Origin: DASYYE01 sp035946955 | GTDB taxonomy: Bacteria > Actinomycetota > Actinomycetes > Streptosporangiales > Streptosporangiaceae | NCBI GenBank assembly: GCA_035946955.1 | Contig: DASYYE010000329.1 | Coordinates: 1 to 8,411, forward strand | DNA length: 8,411 nucleotides | Reading direction: 5' to 3' | Shown: positions 5,970-8,411 of the stretch, piece after piece | Position numbering within the stretch: position 1 is the stretch's first letter | Layout: every line of letters starts with the position of its first letter | Program-made: the position numbers and the translations under genes | Notes under the pieces: model-generated | The model's database searches: none | Seen by the model: only the letters and a program-made list of their open reading frames with translations | Told to the model about the DNA's origin: nothing

Positions 5970-6734
5970 ATGCCCCGCACGGTGATGCCCAGGAGTGGAA
6001 CGACCAGGCGGGCCCCAGCGCGCCGGACGTCCCACGAATCGCCATCAGACCTTGTCATCTGGGTCTACGCGATCAGCCGAGACCTCAGCAGGAGCCAGCT
6101 GGCAGGGCTGAGGGGAGTGGCGGGCGAGCCGGTGCGTGCCATCACGCACGGGACGCTGACCGCGGTCGTTGGCTCAGTGGACGCCGCCACGTACGGAGAG
6201 GAAGCGCGCGCCACGCTCCTGGCCGACCTCGCGAGCATCGAACGTATCGGGCGTGTCCACCACCAGGTCGTCGCGTGCATCGCGGCCGACGGGCCGGTGC
6301 TGCCGATGCGCCTTTCGACCGTGTACCCGGACGACGCCACCGTCACAGAGTTGCTGGCCAACCGCTGCGACGAGTTCAGCGTGACCCTCGAATCGTTCCG
6401 CGACATGCAGGAGTGGGGCGTCAAGGTGTACGCGGACCCCAGTGACGTGGAGACTCCTGGGCCGCTCTGGCAGGACGCGGAAGGGTGCGCCCAGGTCATC
6501 GACCATGCGCTGAGCGGCATTGCCGTGACCTCATACCGCCACCCCTCGCAGGACCCGCGCTTCGCCGGCCCAGGTGACTGGCTGATGCTCAACGGCACTT
6601 ACCTGCTCAACAGCGACCGCGCCGCCGAGTTCGCCTCTGTCGTTGCGGCGCTGACCGGTCTCCACGACGGAGCCCGGTCAGAGATCACCGGCCCCTGGCC
6701 CCCCTACTCCTTCGCTGAACTGCACGACCCGTGA
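5970..6734 (+). CDS. GvpL/GvpF-family gas vesicle protein
   Basis: A 254-residue cytoplasmic protein, normal length for GvpF/GvpL, which are accessory or minor structural proteins in gas vesicle assembly and contact GvpA. Family motifs appear in order: 'LVIWVYAI' (28-35), 'GEPVRAITHGTLTAVV' (52-67), 'RVHHQVV' (95-101), 'LPMRLSTVY' (111-119), 'EWGVKVY' (148-154), 'LMLNGTYLL' (205-213) and 'TGPWPPYSFAEL' near the C-terminus. The first ~25 residues are basic and low-complexity (MPRTVMPRSGTTRRAPARRT), an extension before the conserved domain. F and L types cannot be separated by eye, so no symbol is given. No gvpA, gvpN or other gvp gene lies within reach in this window. Either the rest of a cluster lies beyond the right edge or this is one of the stand-alone actinobacterial copies whose role is unknown. 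The promoter is unclear. Confidence 0.9.
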   Translation: MPRTVMPRSGTTRRAPARRTSHESPSDLVIWVYAISRDLSRSQLAGLRGVAGEPVRAITHGTLTAVVGSVDAATYGEEARATLLADLASIERIGRVHHQVVACIAADGPVLPMRLSTVYPDDATVTELLANRCDEFSVTLESFRDMQEWGVKVYADPSDVETPGPLWQDAEGCAQVIDHALSGIAVTSYRHPSQDPRFAGPGDWLMLNGTYLLNSDRAAEFASVVAALTGLHDGARSEITGPWPPYSFAELHDP

Positions 6735-6789
6735 GGACCGCCAGTTAGGGCCCGTCCCTGTTCGCTCCGTGCTACTTCCGCGTAGGTAT

Positions 6790-6818
6790 CCGATTGTGTA
6801 ACCCGCGTAAGCAATCGG
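6790..6818. promoter_or_regulatory. Inverted repeat upstream of the AAA+ ATPase gene, possible operator
   Basis: CCGATTG (6790-6796) and CAATCGG (6812-6818) form a perfect 7-bp inverted repeat with a 15-nt spacer. CCGCGTA occurs twice in direct orientation, at 6778-6784 and 6803-6809, 25 bp apart. A lone TATACA (6827-6832) downstream could serve as a -10, but no -35 is found at proper spacing. The 120-bp gap therefore looks like a regulated promoter region rather than a simple operon joint. Confidence 0.4.
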
Positions 6819-6854
6819 CAGTGCGCTATACAAGGATGAGCACGAGGGAGCGAC

Positions 6855-8411
6855 ATGCGGCGTAACGAAGGATCCCAGCCGGCCATGCGCACGGCACAAG
6901 GGCTCCTCGACCGCTTCCGTGAAACGCTCCGGACGCTCTCCGTGCGGATGAAGATCGCGCTCAGCATCGCGGTCCTGGTGGTGGCAACCCTGGTCTTCGC
7001 CGACGGGGTGAACAGCCTGGCTTCTCTCCTTGTGGTGGCTGTCCTGAGCTACGGACCGGTGGCTGTCTGGCGTGGGCACCGCTCGGTCCTCGGCTCCGTC
7101 GGTGTAGCTGTGTGGGGGTTTGCCGCGCTCGTCGTGGCAGAAGCCAAGTTCCAGGCCAGCGGCGCGTTCTTCCTGCTCCTCGCGCTGCTGGTCGCCGTGG
7201 TCGCAGTGGCGCACCAGGGCGTGCTCGCCCAGCGTTTCGTGCCCTGCCGCACGGTGGCCTGGGCACTGGTGTGGTCGGTCCCCTTCGCCATGGCGACGTG
7301 GTGGCTGGCGGCCAGCTACCACGTCATGAGCACCCTGGTGAGTGCCCTGGTGGGCTGGGTGCTCGCCATGACCGTCCTGCTGTGGCGTCTCGCCAAGGGG
7401 TGGCAGGAGACGCGCGCCGAAGTGCGTCAGCGGGCACGCGCCGGGGCGACCGTGGCGCCTTACGCCAGCAAGGGCGGCCCTGGCGGCGGGGTGGCGGCCC
7501 GGCGTGCCGCGCAGTCCCGCCAAGACCCCGAGCGGGTGGTCCGTGCCGCAGAGGGCCCGCACGGCCAGATCGCCACGCTGGCCCCCCGCGAACGGGCCGC
7601 CGCCGACCCTGAGCTGCCCACGATCACGGTGGACGAGGCCATGGCCGAACTCGACGCCATGATCGGGCTGGAGCCGGTGAAGGGCCAGATCCGCCAGCTC
7701 ACCGCATCCGTGGAGGCGGCCAGGCGGCGTGCGTCGGCCGGGCTGCAGGCCGAGAAACCCATGCAGCACTTCGTCTTCCTCGGGCCGCCGGGGACCGGGA
7801 AGACGACGGTCGCCCGGATCATCGCCAAGATCTACTACGCGTTCGGCCTGCTGGAGAGCCCCAACGTGGTGGAGGCACAGCGCGCTGACCTGGTGGGCGA
7901 GTACCTCGGGGCAACCGCCATCAAGACAAACGAGCTGATCGACTCTGCGCTCGGCGGCGTGCTGCTCATCGACGAGGCCTACAGCCTGGTCAACGAGGGC
8001 GACGGTCACGGCGACAGGTTCGGCAACGAGGCCGTGCAGGCCCTGCTCAAGCGCGCCGAGGACGAACGCGACAACCTCATCGTCATCCTCGCCGGGTACG
8101 AGCGGCAGATGGAGGACTTCCTCGCCAGCAACCCCGGGCTGAACTCGCGCTTTGCCATGCGGATCAAGTTCCCCGGCTACTCGCCGGGCGAGATGATGGC
8201 GCTGGCCCGCGCGCAGCTTGCCCGGCGGGGGGAGTCGCTCGGCTCGGCCGCCGCCCCGGCACTGGCACGCATGATGGAGGACATCGGCAGGCGCAGGCTC
8301 GCCGACGAGCTCGGCAACGGCCGGTTCGTCCGCAGCCTGGTCGAAAAGGCCGGGCAGGCGCGGGACGTGCGGGTGATGAGCGGCGCCGCCGAGCCCACCT
8401 CCGACGACCTG
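6855..8411 (+). CDS. Membrane-anchored CbxX/CfqX-type AAA+ ATPase (3' end beyond window)
   Basis: The frame is open from ATG 6855 to the window edge (519 codons, no stop). Purine-rich GAGGGAG lies 4 nt before the start, and an in-frame TGA at 6837-6839 rules out a longer start. Residues ~1-33 are soluble and basic. About six hydrophobic segments follow, near 34-49, 54-72, 77-95, 103-119, 133-153 and 157-178, then a basic, glycine-rich linker (~180-255). The AAA+ domain starts at 'AMIGLEPVKGQI' (~268-279). It has Walker A GPPGTGKTT (310-318), 'RADLVGEYLGATAIKTNELI', Walker B VLLIDE (369-374), 'LIVILAGYERQM' around sensor 1, and 'NPGLNSRF', whose arginine is the likely finger. This pattern is the CbxX/CfqX/SpoVK family, which includes the Rubisco activase CbbX and type VII secretion EccA. 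An even number of membrane spans would keep the ATPase in the cytoplasm. It lacks the N-terminal TPR region of EccA and is not the MoxR-type GvpN. Its substrate is unknown. Confidence 0.92.
   Translation, partial: MRRNEGSQPAMRTAQGLLDRFRETLRTLSVRMKIALSIAVLVVATLVFADGVNSLASLLVVAVLSYGPVAVWRGHRSVLGSVGVAVWGFAALVVAEAKFQASGAFFLLLALLVAVVAVAHQGVLAQRFVPCRTVAWALVWSVPFAMATWWLAASYHVMSTLVSALVGWVLAMTVLLWRLAKGWQETRAEVRQRARAGATVAPYASKGGPGGGVAARRAAQSRQDPERVVRAAEGPHGQIATLAPRERAAADPELPTITVDEAMAELDAMIGLEPVKGQIRQLTASVEAARRRASAGLQAEKPMQHFVFLGPPGTGKTTVARIIAKIYYAFGLLESPNVVEAQRADLVGEYLGATAIKTNELIDSALGGVLLIDEAYSLVNEGDGHGDRFGNEAVQALLKRAEDERDNLIVILAGYERQMEDFLASNPGLNSRFAMRIKFPGYSPGEMMALARAQLARRGESLGSAAAPALARMMEDIGRRRLADELGNGRFVRSLVEKAGQARDVRVMSGAAEPTSDDL

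Noticed and set aside
6747..6759. AGGG/CCCT hairpin after the GvpL/F stop as a terminator
   Set aside because: A 4-bp stem is too short to distinguish from chance in GC-rich DNA.
6836..6865. Nine-codon micro-ORF overlapping the ATPase start (leader peptide?)
   Set aside because: Its only purine run, AAGG, touches the ATG with no spacing, and nothing in the peptide suggests attenuation.
6678..8009. 443-codon open frame on the minus strand
   Set aside because: It lies opposite the plus-strand ATPase, which has Walker A, Walker B and membrane segments in the expected order. The minus frame is a histidine/arginine-rich GC shadow with no recognisable domain.
6855..8411. GvpN as identity of the AAA+ ATPase next to GvpL/F
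   Set aside because: GvpN is a MoxR-type ATPase without a membrane domain; this protein has CbxX/CfqX motifs and about six membrane segments.

Overview
The window is GC-rich DNA with actinobacterial features: strong G/C third-position bias, GAGG/AGGAGG-type ribosome binding sites, a lipoprotein and two exported proteins, and a protein family I know mainly from Streptomyces-like filamentous Actinobacteria. The exact genus cannot be read from it. I see no mobile element, tRNA, rRNA or CRISPR array.

Layout. (1) Positions 1-3965, plus strand: the 3' end of an oligopeptide/dipeptide-type ABC transporter ATPase. It is followed directly by a family 5 solute-binding lipoprotein, and then by a secreted protein with two beta-helix halves, of the kind often mislabelled 'adenylyl cyclase'. 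(2) Positions 3966-4249: a convergent gene-free stretch with a hairpin terminator, a 12-bp perfect palindrome, a 62-bp imperfect palindrome, three tandem 17-bp repeats and a second terminator-like hairpin. (3) Positions 4250-5704, minus strand: a secreted six-bladed beta-propeller with six Asp-boxes (sialidase/BNR superfamily). (4) Positions 5705-5969: a divergent regulatory region. It holds a plausible promoter for the propeller gene, with a GntR/FadR-type palindrome (TGGTC-N-GACCA) at the predicted transcription start. (5) Positions 5970-6734, plus strand: a GvpL/GvpF-family gas vesicle protein with no other gas vesicle gene in view. (6) Positions 6855 to the window end, plus strand: a CbxX/CfqX-type AAA+ ATPase fused behind about six membrane segments. 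It is incomplete here because the window ends.

How the parts may work together. The importer, its lipoprotein, the beta-helix protein and the propeller form a plausible extracellular capture and uptake locus. Both beta-helix and propeller folds are common in glycan-active proteins, and family 5 binding proteins can carry oligosaccharides as well as peptides. This is inference; the substrate is unknown. The GvpL/F protein and the membrane AAA+ ATPase look like a separate module. There is no direct evidence that they cooperate beyond being co-directional neighbours 120 bp apart.

The least ordinary items are the cluster of palindromes and repeats between the convergent genes, the operator-like site at the propeller promoter, the membrane-anchored CbxX-type ATPase, and the isolated GvpL/F gene.
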